This document shows positions 1 to 6,144 of a stretch of DNA of 15,455 nt, in pieces. Numbering within the stretch: the first letter of the stretch is position 1; every line of letters begins with the position of its first letter. This DNA is from Gallionellaceae bacterium (GTDB taxonomy: Bacteria > Pseudomonadota > Gammaproteobacteria > Burkholderiales > Gallionellaceae), in NCBI GenBank assembly GCA_003151655.1, contig PLYB01000172.1, forward strand, positions 1 through 15,455. The letters are read 5' to 3'. The notes below the pieces were generated by a model that was not told where the DNA came from, did no database searches, and worked only from the letters and a program-made list of their open reading frames with translations. Made by a program: the position numbers and the translations under genes.

Positions 1-132
1 CTCGGTGTGTCCCTTTTGCCGCCCGAAACCTTTCACCTCAGTCACGGTCAGACCGCTGACACCAAGTTCAGACAAGGCTTCACGTACTTCATCAAGTTTG
101 AATGGTTTGATAATAGCTTCGATCTTTTTCAT
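1..132 (-). CDS. glnB: Nitrogen regulatory protein PII (GlnB type), 5' part only
   Basis: PII is a small trimeric signal protein that senses 2-oxoglutarate and ATP/ADP and controls glutamine synthetase adenylylation and nitrogen regulators. Reading the minus strand from the ATG at 132 gives 44 residues with no stop before the window edge. They begin MKKIEAIIKPFKLDEVREAL and reach GFGRQKGHTE, the run just before the T-loop, so the uridylylated tyrosine (about residue 51) lies outside. The MKKIEAII start is closer to GlnB than to GlnK. A GGGGG stretch about 5 bases before the ATG is a plausible ribosome site. nadE ends 35 bp upstream, so the gene could be co-transcribed. A TATACT at 161-166 (minus strand) without a good -35 may be a weak promoter of its own. 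Family assignment is firm; the GlnB/GlnK choice is less so. Confidence 0.93.
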   Translation of the reverse strand, partial: MKKIEAIIKPFKLDEVREALSELGVSGLTVTEVKGFGRQKGHTE

Positions 133-167
133 AACGCCCCCGCAAAAGAATAGTGTTACAAGTATAA

Positions 168-1772
168 CTAAAAATCATCCTGATAACGCACCGAGATTGG
201 AAATCTCCAATCTTTTCCAAAGCCCCGGTCAGTGATGCGTATCCCTACAGGCGCCTGACGACGCTTGTATTCGGCAATGCGAATGAGTTTTACCACGCGC
301 CGCACATCGGCTCCGTCATATCCCTCATCTACTATTTCCCCGATGCTCATATTTTTTTCGACATAGCCTTCCATGATCGCATCCAAAATATCATAGGGAG
401 GCAAACTGTCCTGGTCGGTCTGATCCGGCCTCAATTCGGCACTGGGCGGTCGCGTGATAATCCGTTCCGGAATAACGCGCCCCAGGCTATTGCGATAATT
501 GGACAAACGATACACCCAGGTTTTGCTCACGTCTTTTAGCACCGCAAAGCCGCCCGCCATATCGCCATACAGTGTGGCATAGCCGACCGTCATCTCGGAT
601 TTATTACCGGTGGTCAGCACCATCGAACCCGTCTTGTTGGACAAGGCCATCAGTAGCGTTCCACGAATTCGGGCTTGCAGATTTTCTTCCGTGGTATCGC
701 TGGGCAAGCCTTTGAACAATGGCGACAGCGTTGCTTCCAGCGCGGCAAAGGCCGGCTGTATATCCAATTCCTCGTAGCTCACGCCCAGCAGCTTCACCAT
801 CTCGCGGGAATCGTCGATGCTCATCTGCGCGGTATAAGGTGAAGGCATCATCACCGCGCGCACCTTGTCGGCACCCAGCGCATCGACTGCCACCGCCAGT
901 GTCAGTGCGGAATCTATACCGCCGGACAAACCCAACAATACGCCGGGAAATTGATTCTTCTGAATGTAGTCGCGCACGCCAAGGCACAAAGCGCGGTAGA
1001 TACTGCTCTCATCTTTTTCCACATTCGCGCACGTACCGCGAATCAACTTGCCCTCTTGCAACTCAACCATACCGAGCACTTCTTCGAATGCCGGGAATTG
1101 ATGCGTCAAAGCACCATTCTGATCCATCACGAAAGAAGCGCCGTCGAACACCAGTTCATCCTGCCCGCCGACCATGTTGGCATACACCACCGCCAATCCG
1201 GTATCGCCGATGCGCTCGCGTATCGTATCGTAGCGGGTGGCCTGTTTATTGAAGTGGTACGGCGAAGCATTCAACACCAACAACACCTCCGCCCCGGCTT
1301 CTTTGGCAAGATCGGCCGCATGCTCGTGCCAGACATCGGCACAGATGATGATGCCGAACTTCACGCCGTCCATCTCGATCAGGCATGGCTGATTGCCATG
1401 CGTAAAATACCGCTCCTCATCAAACACACTGTGATTGGGCAACGAGTGCTTGTGATAGGTGGCGACTATCTTGCCGTTGCGCAGGATCGAAGCGGCGTTG
1501 TAGCAGCGATCTTCGACCTTGTCAGGATGACCTACAATTACGGTAATGCCTTGCACCGTTTGGGCCAACTCGCGCAAAGCCGCATCACAGGCAACATAAA
1601 AACCATCGCGTAGCAGCAAGTCTTCCGGCGGATAACCGCACAGGCTCAACTCCGGTGTCAGTAAAATATCTGCGCCTTGTTCCTTGGCTCGTTGCGCGTA
1701 GTCGGCGATTTTGGCCGCATTTCCTGCCAAGTCACCAACCGTGCAATTTATCTGAGCGATAGCGATTTTCAT
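168..1772 (-). CDS. nadE: Glutamine-dependent NAD(+) synthetase
   Basis: This cytosolic enzyme makes NAD from deamido-NAD, ATP and glutamine, the last step of NAD synthesis. The 534 residues have the two-domain form. An N-terminal nitrilase-like glutaminase (about 1-250) has the expected triad Glu41 (TPELSLCGYPPEDLL), Lys108 (YHKHSLPN) and Cys144 (IICADVWHE), which releases ammonia from glutamine. A C-terminal ATP-pyrophosphatase domain carries the P-loop SGGIDS at 283-288 and the downstream TTGNKSE motif. Length fits the bacterial glutamine-dependent form. The ATG overlaps the rmuC stop as ATGA, so translation is probably coupled to rmuC. The PII gene follows 35 bp downstream. All catalytic residues looked for are present and there is no sign of damage. 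Confidence 0.97.
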   Translation of the reverse strand: MKIAIAQINCTVGDLAGNAAKIADYAQRAKEQGADILLTPELSLCGYPPEDLLLRDGFYVACDAALRELAQTVQGITVIVGHPDKVEDRCYNAASILRNGKIVATYHKHSLPNHSVFDEERYFTHGNQPCLIEMDGVKFGIIICADVWHEHAADLAKEAGAEVLLVLNASPYHFNKQATRYDTIRERIGDTGLAVVYANMVGGQDELVFDGASFVMDQNGALTHQFPAFEEVLGMVELQEGKLIRGTCANVEKDESSIYRALCLGVRDYIQKNQFPGVLLGLSGGIDSALTLAVAVDALGADKVRAVMMPSPYTAQMSIDDSREMVKLLGVSYEELDIQPAFAALEATLSPLFKGLPSDTTEENLQARIRGTLLMALSNKTGSMVLTTGNKSEMTVGYATLYGDMAGGFAVLKDVSKTWVYRLSNYRNSLGRVIPERIITRPPSAELRPDQTDQDSLPPYDILDAIMEGYVEKNMSIGEIVDEGYDGADVRRVVKLIRIAEYKRRQAPVGIRITDRGFGKDWRFPISVRYQDDF

Positions 1773-3058
1773 ACTTTATCTTCCAATACCTGCGGTTGAT
1801 CCAACTCTACCCGTTCTATCTTGGCGAATTGCTCGGTGATTTTGCGGCTGCTGATTTGCACATCGTCCACATCCTTATTCGCCTGACGGATATGCTCGGC
1901 CAGCTTCTTCATGCGTTCATCAAAACGCCCGAAATCTTTGCCCAATTTACCCAGCTCATCTTTAATGATGTGCACCTGTTTGCGCGTCTCCACGTCTTTC
2001 ATCACGGCGCGTGCAGTGTTCAGCACCGCCATCAGGGTGGTCGGTGAAACGATCCACACACGGCGTTGCATGGCGTAATCCACCACATCGGAATGGTGCG
2101 CGTGAATCTCGGCAAACACCGCCTCGGCGGGGATAAACATTACCGCACCGTCAGAAGTCACATTGGGGATAATATATTTGCTGCCGATATCGTCCACATG
2201 TTTTTTGATGTCGGCTTTGAATTGCTTTTCGGCTATCAATCTTTCTGCCGGGCTTGCCGCATCAAACATGCGGTGATAGTTCTCCAGCGGAAACTTGGAA
2301 TCGACCGCAACCATGCCCGTCGGCTCCGGCAGCTTTAGCACACAATCGGCGCGCGTTCCGTTCGGCAAGGTGTATTGCATTTCGTAGGCTTGCGGCGACA
2401 AAATGTTGCGCACCAAACCTTCCAGTTGCACTTCGCCAAACGCGCCGCGTGAACGCTTGTCACCCAACAGTTCCTGCAAACTCACCACATTGGTAGTCAG
2501 CCCGTCGATCTTCTTTTGCGCTTCGTCAATAGTCGCCAGTCGCGCCATCACACTCACGAAGGTCTCGTTGGTCTTTTTGAAGCCCTCGTCCAGCCGCTCA
2601 TTTACCTTGCCGCCAATCTGCTCCAGACGGGCATCCACTTTCTTCTCCAGCGCTTCGATACTGGTCGCCAGATGTAGCGTGGCATTGCGGAAAGAGTCCT
2701 GAATGAGCTTCTGATCCTCACGCCCCTGTTCCGCCAGCTTCTCCAAAGTCTTGCTCAGCATCTCGTTACGCAACTCGTCCTGCTTGGCTTGTAGCGCATT
2801 GACCGCATCGCGCGTGGCACGCAACTCCTCTCCCACTGCTGTGCGCAAACGCTCAGACTGATCGTTTTGCGCCGCGATCAAACGATCACCCTGCTTATTC
2901 AAACCATCATGCAAATCGGTCAGCATGGCACGATGCTGTTGCTCCAGCACTCTGGCAGAATGCGCGGGCAGAGTGCGCAGCATAAGTAGCACGGTCACCA
3001 GCAAAGCCAAGCTTAGAACGGCAGCAATGATTAATACGATTTCAAGCATAGATAGCAT
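1769..3058 (-). CDS. rmuC: DNA recombination protein RmuC family
   Basis: RmuC proteins are membrane-anchored and carry a domain related to restriction-type nucleases. E. coli rmuC affects inversion at short repeats, but the biochemical activity is not settled. The 429 residues open with one membrane segment (about 5-28), followed by a long charged, Gln/Glu-rich region likely to form coiled coil (about 33-195). The conserved RmuC domain then shows GAFGEVQLEGLV (205-216), RADCVLKLP (236-244), DSKFPLENY (253-261), MFIPAEAVFAEI (307-318) and SPTTLMAVL (338-346). Length is usual for the family. Two starts are possible, ATG at 3058 or 3049; neither has a good Shine-Dalgarno, and both leave the membrane anchor intact. 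Upstream TTGAAA and TAAAAT/TACAAT are poorly spaced promoter candidates. The stop overlaps the nadE start by 4 bases. Confidence 0.95.
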   Translation of the reverse strand: MLSMLEIVLIIAAVLSLALLVTVLLMLRTLPAHSARVLEQQHRAMLTDLHDGLNKQGDRLIAAQNDQSERLRTAVGEELRATRDAVNALQAKQDELRNEMLSKTLEKLAEQGREDQKLIQDSFRNATLHLATSIEALEKKVDARLEQIGGKVNERLDEGFKKTNETFVSVMARLATIDEAQKKIDGLTTNVVSLQELLGDKRSRGAFGEVQLEGLVRNILSPQAYEMQYTLPNGTRADCVLKLPEPTGMVAVDSKFPLENYHRMFDAASPAERLIAEKQFKADIKKHVDDIGSKYIIPNVTSDGAVMFIPAEAVFAEIHAHHSDVVDYAMQRRVWIVSPTTLMAVLNTARAVMKDVETRKQVHIIKDELGKLGKDFGRFDERMKKLAEHIRQANKDVDDVQISSRKITEQFAKIERVELDQPQVLEDKV

Positions 3059-3290
3059 AAATGAAGCAAGAGAAACGAAATTGTATTTTAGCGCATCCTG
3101 TGCTTTTCAATAGGAAAACCCCAATTAAGTTCATGAAATGAAGACACGTGCTTTAACACGTAAGATGCTACAACAGAGCAGTGGCTGAAAACATGACGGC
3201 GAATAGAATGAAAATTCCCCGTGAGTCCTGCCGGAGCGGTCTTGCTATTAAACACGCGTCCGACAAGACGGCGCGGATCAATTCCGACGC
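3059..3290. other. Non-coding gap between rmuC and the response regulator
   Basis: These 232 bp separate two minus-strand units. They should hold the end of the response-regulator transcript and the rmuC promoter. Visible are an imperfect hairpin at 3255-3275 and a small inverted repeat ACGTG-6-CACGT at 3146-3161. A 33-codon plus-strand ORF (3194-3295) has no ribosome site and is not called. I see no RNA gene or recognisable gene remnant. Confidence 0.6.
3255..3275 (-). terminator. Possible weak terminator after the response regulator
   Basis: On the minus strand CGCGCCG pairs with CGGACGCG around a 6-base loop, leaving one bulged A, and is followed by TGTTTAAT. It lies 15 bases past the regulator stop, where a terminator would be expected. 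The short stem, the bulge and the poor T-tract keep confidence low. Confidence 0.35.
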
Positions 3291-3965
3291 TTAAAGGGCA
3301 TCAGGCTTAATCTCGATGCTTGCCAGGTTGATGGCAAAGTGGGTCAGCTCGTTTCCACTCTTTAAATTAAGTTTTTTCTTGATATTGGCACGGTGCGATT
3401 CAATCGTCTTGACGCTTCGATTGAGCTTCTGCGAAATCTCGCTGGTCCCCAGTCCCAGACCGATCAGGTGCAACACCTCAAATTCGCTGGGAGTCAGCCG
3501 ACTGGTCGGGGTTGCGTCACCACCGTTGCCCCGTATTGTCTTGAGCAGGCGCGAGCGCATTTGATCGCTCACATACAAATCCCCCGAGAGAATCTGTCGT
3601 ATCGCTTTCAGCATAGTCTCAGTCGCTGCCTGCTTCATCAGGTAGCCGTGCGCACCTGCGCGCAAAGCGGGTTCCGCATAAACCGTTTCGTCGTGCATGG
3701 ACATAACCAAAATGAGCAATTTAGGAAATTCTGCTTGCAGTTGCTTGACTACTTCCAGTCCTGACATCCCGGCCAGCGACAAATCCACAATCGCCAGATC
3801 GTGCGCACATAAACGATTGGCTGATATGGCCTGAAAAATATCACTTGCCTCGCAACAGCCTTGCATGTCCGGCTCCTGATTGATCAGCATGGCAATGCCC
3901 TGCCTGACCACGGCATGGTCGTCCACGATCAGAATTTTGGCTTTTCGATTTTCGTTATATTGCAT
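3291..3965 (-). CDS. NarL/FixJ-family response regulator (REC + LuxR-type HTH)
   Basis: This is a DNA-binding response regulator, probably the output of the kinase encoded just upstream. From the ATG at 3965 it is 224 residues. The receiver domain (about 8-125) has the acidic pair Asp15-Asp16, phospho-acceptor Asp61 (AIVDLSLAGMSG), Ser89 in the Thr/Ser switch position and Lys111 (YLMKQ). A linker leads to a LuxR-type helix-turn-helix at about 157-213 (LTPSEFEVLHLIGLGLGTSE, then SVKTIESHRANIKKKL). The ATG at 3965 is chosen over the in-frame start at 4028 because it has AGGA 8 bases upstream, directly precedes the receiver core, and overlaps the kinase stop by 11 bases, a translationally coupled arrangement. 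Target genes cannot be read from the sequence. Confidence 0.93.
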   Translation of the reverse strand: MQYNENRKAKILIVDDHAVVRQGIAMLINQEPDMQGCCEASDIFQAISANRLCAHDLAIVDLSLAGMSGLEVVKQLQAEFPKLLILVMSMHDETVYAEPALRAGAHGYLMKQAATETMLKAIRQILSGDLYVSDQMRSRLLKTIRGNGGDATPTSRLTPSEFEVLHLIGLGLGTSEISQKLNRSVKTIESHRANIKKKLNLKSGNELTHFAINLASIEIKPDAL

Positions 3966-5418
3966 AAGAATTATCCTGTTTGAGAGGTACACTAATAAAG
4001 ATGCTGGTGCCGCCTGCAGGTATCGCACTGATATGCAGGCTGGCTCCCAACAAAGAGGCCCGGTACTGCATTGTATGCATACCCAACCCGCTCTTGGTTA
4101 ACGGCTTGCGCGATAGGTCGATGCCGCAACCGTTATCGGCTATTTCCAGCGTTATGAGATTTGCCTTTGAAACCATTCTCAGCGTGATTTTTGTAGCCTT
4201 ACCGTGCCTGATGGCGTTACTGATAGCTTCCTGCGCAATACGGAACAAATTGATTGCGGCAAGCGAATCGGCAACCGCGCACTCATCATCGCAAATAAAT
4301 TCACATTGAGTCTGATAAATTGATTCAACGGAGTTTGCCAGCCGTTGCAACATCGCGCACAACCCGATCTCTTCCAGCTCAACCGGATAAAGACCGTGCG
4401 CCATGCCGCGTGTTTTTGAGATGGCTTCATTGACCATAGAGGTAATCTTAGCAGCATTAGCCGCATCGGGATGACTCTGGTTTGAAAGGTGTTGTGCAAG
4501 TACTTTAGACATGAAGGCAATGCCAGTCAAATGCTGTCCCAAGTCGTCGTGTAACTCTTGTCCGACAAGACGTTTTGTTTCTTCACTGATTCCAATAACT
4601 TCTCTCTCTATTTCTTTGTACGCAGAGATATCGGAAAAAACCACCAGCAAGTAAGGCATGCCCTCCTTGCGAGCTATGCGTCCGATTGATGCCATGCACC
4701 AGAAATTTTTTCCATATGTAGTACTCACAGGGGCATTAATTTTCTGGGTAATCCCGGTTTGCAATGCTTGCTCTGCAGCTTTCAGCAAACCAAAGTTGCG
4801 CCAAGTCGAATTTTCACGGTAGTTGCTATGCCGGATTTGTTCCAGTGAACTGCCAATAATATTGGCGGCAGCTTCATTGGCGAGGATACATACCCCGTCG
4901 GCCTTGTACACCATCACGCCGAAATCGGCTCCGGTAATAATGGACTGATTCAGTTGTGATAGTTCATCGAGGGCAGCCTCTGCTTGCTTGCGTCCGGTCT
5001 TTTGTTCCTCCAGCATGAACTTGATCTTGAGATGGGTGTTAACGCGCGCAGCCAGCACTGGCGCACTGATCGGTTTGTGAATGAAGTCCGATGCGCCCAC
5101 TGAAAAGCCCAGTGCTTCATTGTCCACATCATTTTTAGCGGTGATGAAAATTACCGGCACATCCAGAAGTTTATGGTTGGCTTTTAGTCGGCGACAGAAC
5201 TCAAATCCGTCAATTTTCGGCATCATGACATCGAGCAAAATCAGGTCAGGGGGGTTAGAAAATGCATAATCAAGTGCATCATTGGCATCATTGAACAATT
5301 TCAACGAATATTCTTTCGCCAAAATCGCCTGCATTATCATCAAATTTTCAGGGGCATCATCCACCACCAATACCGAGGGGCGCACCGCAGGCTCTTCCAT
5401 ACTGCTCTCTTCAATCAT
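3955..5418 (-). CDS. Soluble hybrid sensor histidine kinase (REC-PAS-HisKA_3-HATPase)
   Basis: This is a cytosolic two-component kinase of the NarX/UhpB/DegS class, 487 residues with no membrane segment. Domain order: an N-terminal receiver (about 14-132) with Asp20-Asp21, phospho-acceptor Asp63 (LLDVMMPKIDGFEF) and Lys115 (HKP); a short helical linker; a PAS domain (about 155-270); a HisKA_3 dimerisation domain with phospho-acceptor His290 in ELHDDLGQHLTGI; and an HATPase domain with the N-box (QEAISNAIRHG, Asn401), DNGCG (428-432) and GLGM (444-447). It should phosphorylate the adjacent NarL-type regulator, and its own receiver implies input from another kinase or feedback. The signal is unknown. 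The ATG at 5418 has AGAGG 7 bases upstream, but that sequence belongs to a mobile-element terminal repeat abutting the gene. The alternative ATG at 5400 would lose six residues. Confidence 0.93.
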   Translation of the reverse strand: MIEESSMEEPAVRPSVLVVDDAPENLMIMQAILAKEYSLKLFNDANDALDYAFSNPPDLILLDVMMPKIDGFEFCRRLKANHKLLDVPVIFITAKNDVDNEALGFSVGASDFIHKPISAPVLAARVNTHLKIKFMLEEQKTGRKQAEAALDELSQLNQSIITGADFGVMVYKADGVCILANEAAANIIGSSLEQIRHSNYRENSTWRNFGLLKAAEQALQTGITQKINAPVSTTYGKNFWCMASIGRIARKEGMPYLLVVFSDISAYKEIEREVIGISEETKRLVGQELHDDLGQHLTGIAFMSKVLAQHLSNQSHPDAANAAKITSMVNEAISKTRGMAHGLYPVELEEIGLCAMLQRLANSVESIYQTQCEFICDDECAVADSLAAINLFRIAQEAISNAIRHGKATKITLRMVSKANLITLEIADNGCGIDLSRKPLTKSGLGMHTMQYRASLLGASLHISAIPAGGTSIFISVPLKQDNSYAI

Positions 5419-5420
5419 AA

Positions 5421-5445
5421 GGGAACCTCTAAAAATCCAATTTTC
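5421..5445. repeat. Terminal inverted repeat of the element, kinase side
   Basis: The outer part reads AGAGGTTCCC on the minus strand and sits directly against the TTATG of the kinase start. Its mate at 5537-5561 differs at two positions (C/T and C/T transitions when aligned as reverse complements). Confidence 0.85.
5426..5430 (-). promoter_or_regulatory. Shine-Dalgarno of the kinase, supplied by the mobile element
   Basis: AGAGG on the minus strand lies 7 bases before the kinase ATG. It is inside the terminal inverted repeat of the 141-bp element. Without the element, the sequence before this ATG (ATTGATTATGCGCTT) has no purine-rich ribosome site. Confidence 0.6.
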
Positions 5446-5487
5446 GTCGCCATGCGGCGTTGCTCACAAAAAATTACTTCTTACATA

Positions 5488-5670
5488 TCATGCATATGCT
5501 GCGGCGCAATTTTTTATTCGCGCCTTGCCTGCCTTAGAAAATTGAATTTTTAGAGGCTCCCATAAGCGCATAATCAATTCGTCCGTTACCAACCCCGAAC
5601 GCGTCAGTAATTTTAGTAATCTAGCAGCAAAATCAGGCAATCGCCACATGGTATTAACATGGCAATACAT
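5488..5670 (-). CDS. Small ORF whose 3' end was altered by the element insertion
   Basis: An ATG at 5670 preceded by AGGGA (7-base spacing) opens a reading frame 15 bp after the zinc-ribbon gene stop. The first 36 codons (MYCHVNTMWRLPDFAARLLK..., ending ELIMRL) are native sequence. Translation then runs into the 141-bp element and stops at 5488 after 60 residues. If the element and one ATAA copy are removed, the codon after ELIMRL becomes TGA and overlaps the kinase ATG as ATGA. That fits a short coupled ORF that linked the zinc-ribbon gene to the kinase. The product, if any, resembles nothing I recognise. It is amphipathic with several Leu and Arg, and it could act only as a translational relay. 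Confidence 0.35.
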   Translation of the reverse strand: MYCHVNTMWRLPDFAARLLKLLTRSGLVTDELIMRLWEPLKIQFSKAGKARIKNCAAAYA

Positions 5671-5685
5671 AGTCTTTTCCCTGAG

Positions 5686-6039
5686 TCACTTTTCAGGGCT
5701 TACGGCAAGCAATGGGGCTGCGCAGTACGGGCATCTTTCCGGCCGATACGCGATCGCAAAGCTGATTTCACTCGGACTACCGTCATCTTTAGTAGGCACA
5801 ACCACTTTCTCGCAGACAGGGCAGCGGTAATATCGTTTGGCCATAATCACAAATACCAACCCGCTACTGAAAAAAAGTGCATTGGCCAGCAGAATGAATA
5901 GATCGCTGTGATTGCGCAACGCCCACGACATGAGCAGACATCCGCACAAAATAAGCACAAACATCGGCAACAATCCCCGCAAGACAAATTTCTTTTTTCG
6001 CCGCCTGAATTCCACTACAGATAAAGATTCATGTTCCAT
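5686..6039 (-). CDS. Two-TM membrane protein with C-terminal zinc ribbon, unknown function
   Basis: From the ATG at 6039 this is 117 residues. A basic N-terminal stretch (RRRKKK) precedes two hydrophobic segments (about 22-40 and 47-67). A soluble tail follows with CPVC (Cys73, Cys76) and CPYC (Cys103, Cys106), a four-cysteine zinc-ribbon or rubredoxin-like knuckle. The basic N-terminus suggests cytoplasmic ends. I do not recognise a named family. A longer form starting at TTG 6093 (135 residues) is open, but it lacks a Shine-Dalgarno and would place a 10-bp inverted repeat inside the coding region; the ATG at 6039 also has only a weak ribosome site, so the start is uncertain. It is the first gene of the unit leading to the kinase and regulator, so a sensing or accessory role is possible but unproven. 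Confidence 0.7.
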   Translation of the reverse strand: MEHESLSVVEFRRRKKKFVLRGLLPMFVLILCGCLLMSWALRNHSDLFILLANALFFSSGLVFVIMAKRYYRCPVCEKVVVPTKDDGSPSEISFAIAYRPERCPYCAAPLLAVSPEK

Positions 6040-6049
6040 TTTTTCATAC

Positions 6050-6092
6050 TGAGTAATCCGGAATTCGAGATTATCACTAATAGGATTACTCA
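6050..6092. promoter_or_regulatory. 10-bp inverted repeat upstream of the zinc-ribbon gene
   Basis: TGAGTAATCC (6050-6059) and GGATTACTCA (6083-6092) are perfect inverted copies, 33 bp centre to centre or about three helical turns. On the minus strand a GATAAT -10-like hexamer lies between them. This could be a paired operator or a leader hairpin with a 23-base loop. Confidence 0.45.
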
Positions 6093-6109
6093 AGTTTAAA
6101 AAAACATAG

Positions 6110-6134
6110 CTACGCTTGTCTGTGTTCAGCGTAG
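6110..6134. repeat. 7-bp inverted repeat in the comEC divergent region
   Basis: CTACGCT (6110-6116) and AGCGTAG (6128-6134) are perfect inverted copies around an 11-base loop. On the minus strand the hairpin is followed by CTATG and seven Ts, so it could act as an attenuator or terminator towards the zinc-ribbon gene. It also lies 10 bases before the comEC start. Confidence 0.4.
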
Positions 6135-6144
6135 TCTACACTCC

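Larger units (their letters stand above)
5421..5561. mobile_element. 141-bp MITE-like element with 25-bp terminal inverted repeats
   Basis: The ends, 5421-5445 and 5537-5561, are inverted repeats matching at 23 of 25 positions and running inward from GGGAACCTCTAAAAA. Both sides are flanked by ATAA (5417-5420 and 5562-5565), a likely 4-bp target-site duplication. An inner AAAAAATT (5468-5475) pairs with AATTTTTT (5508-5515), so the whole could fold as a long imperfect hairpin. It contains no transposase-length ORF, so it would be a non-autonomous (MITE-type) insertion mobilised in trans. The parent insertion-sequence family is not identified. Only one copy is present in this window. Confidence 0.8.

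Noticed and set aside
719..1613. Plus-strand ORFs of 177 and 220 codons opposite nadE
   Set aside because: They lie wholly antisense to a fully conserved nadE, have no family resemblance and no ribosome site; they are codon-bias shadows.
3146..3161. Small inverted repeat ACGTG-CTTTAA-CACGT
   Set aside because: Five-base arms are expected by chance in a 232-bp gap, and it is not placed against any promoter element I can identify.
3194..3295. A 33-codon plus-strand ORF in the rmuC/regulator gap
   Set aside because: It has no Shine-Dalgarno, unremarkable composition, and an end overlapping the regulator gene.
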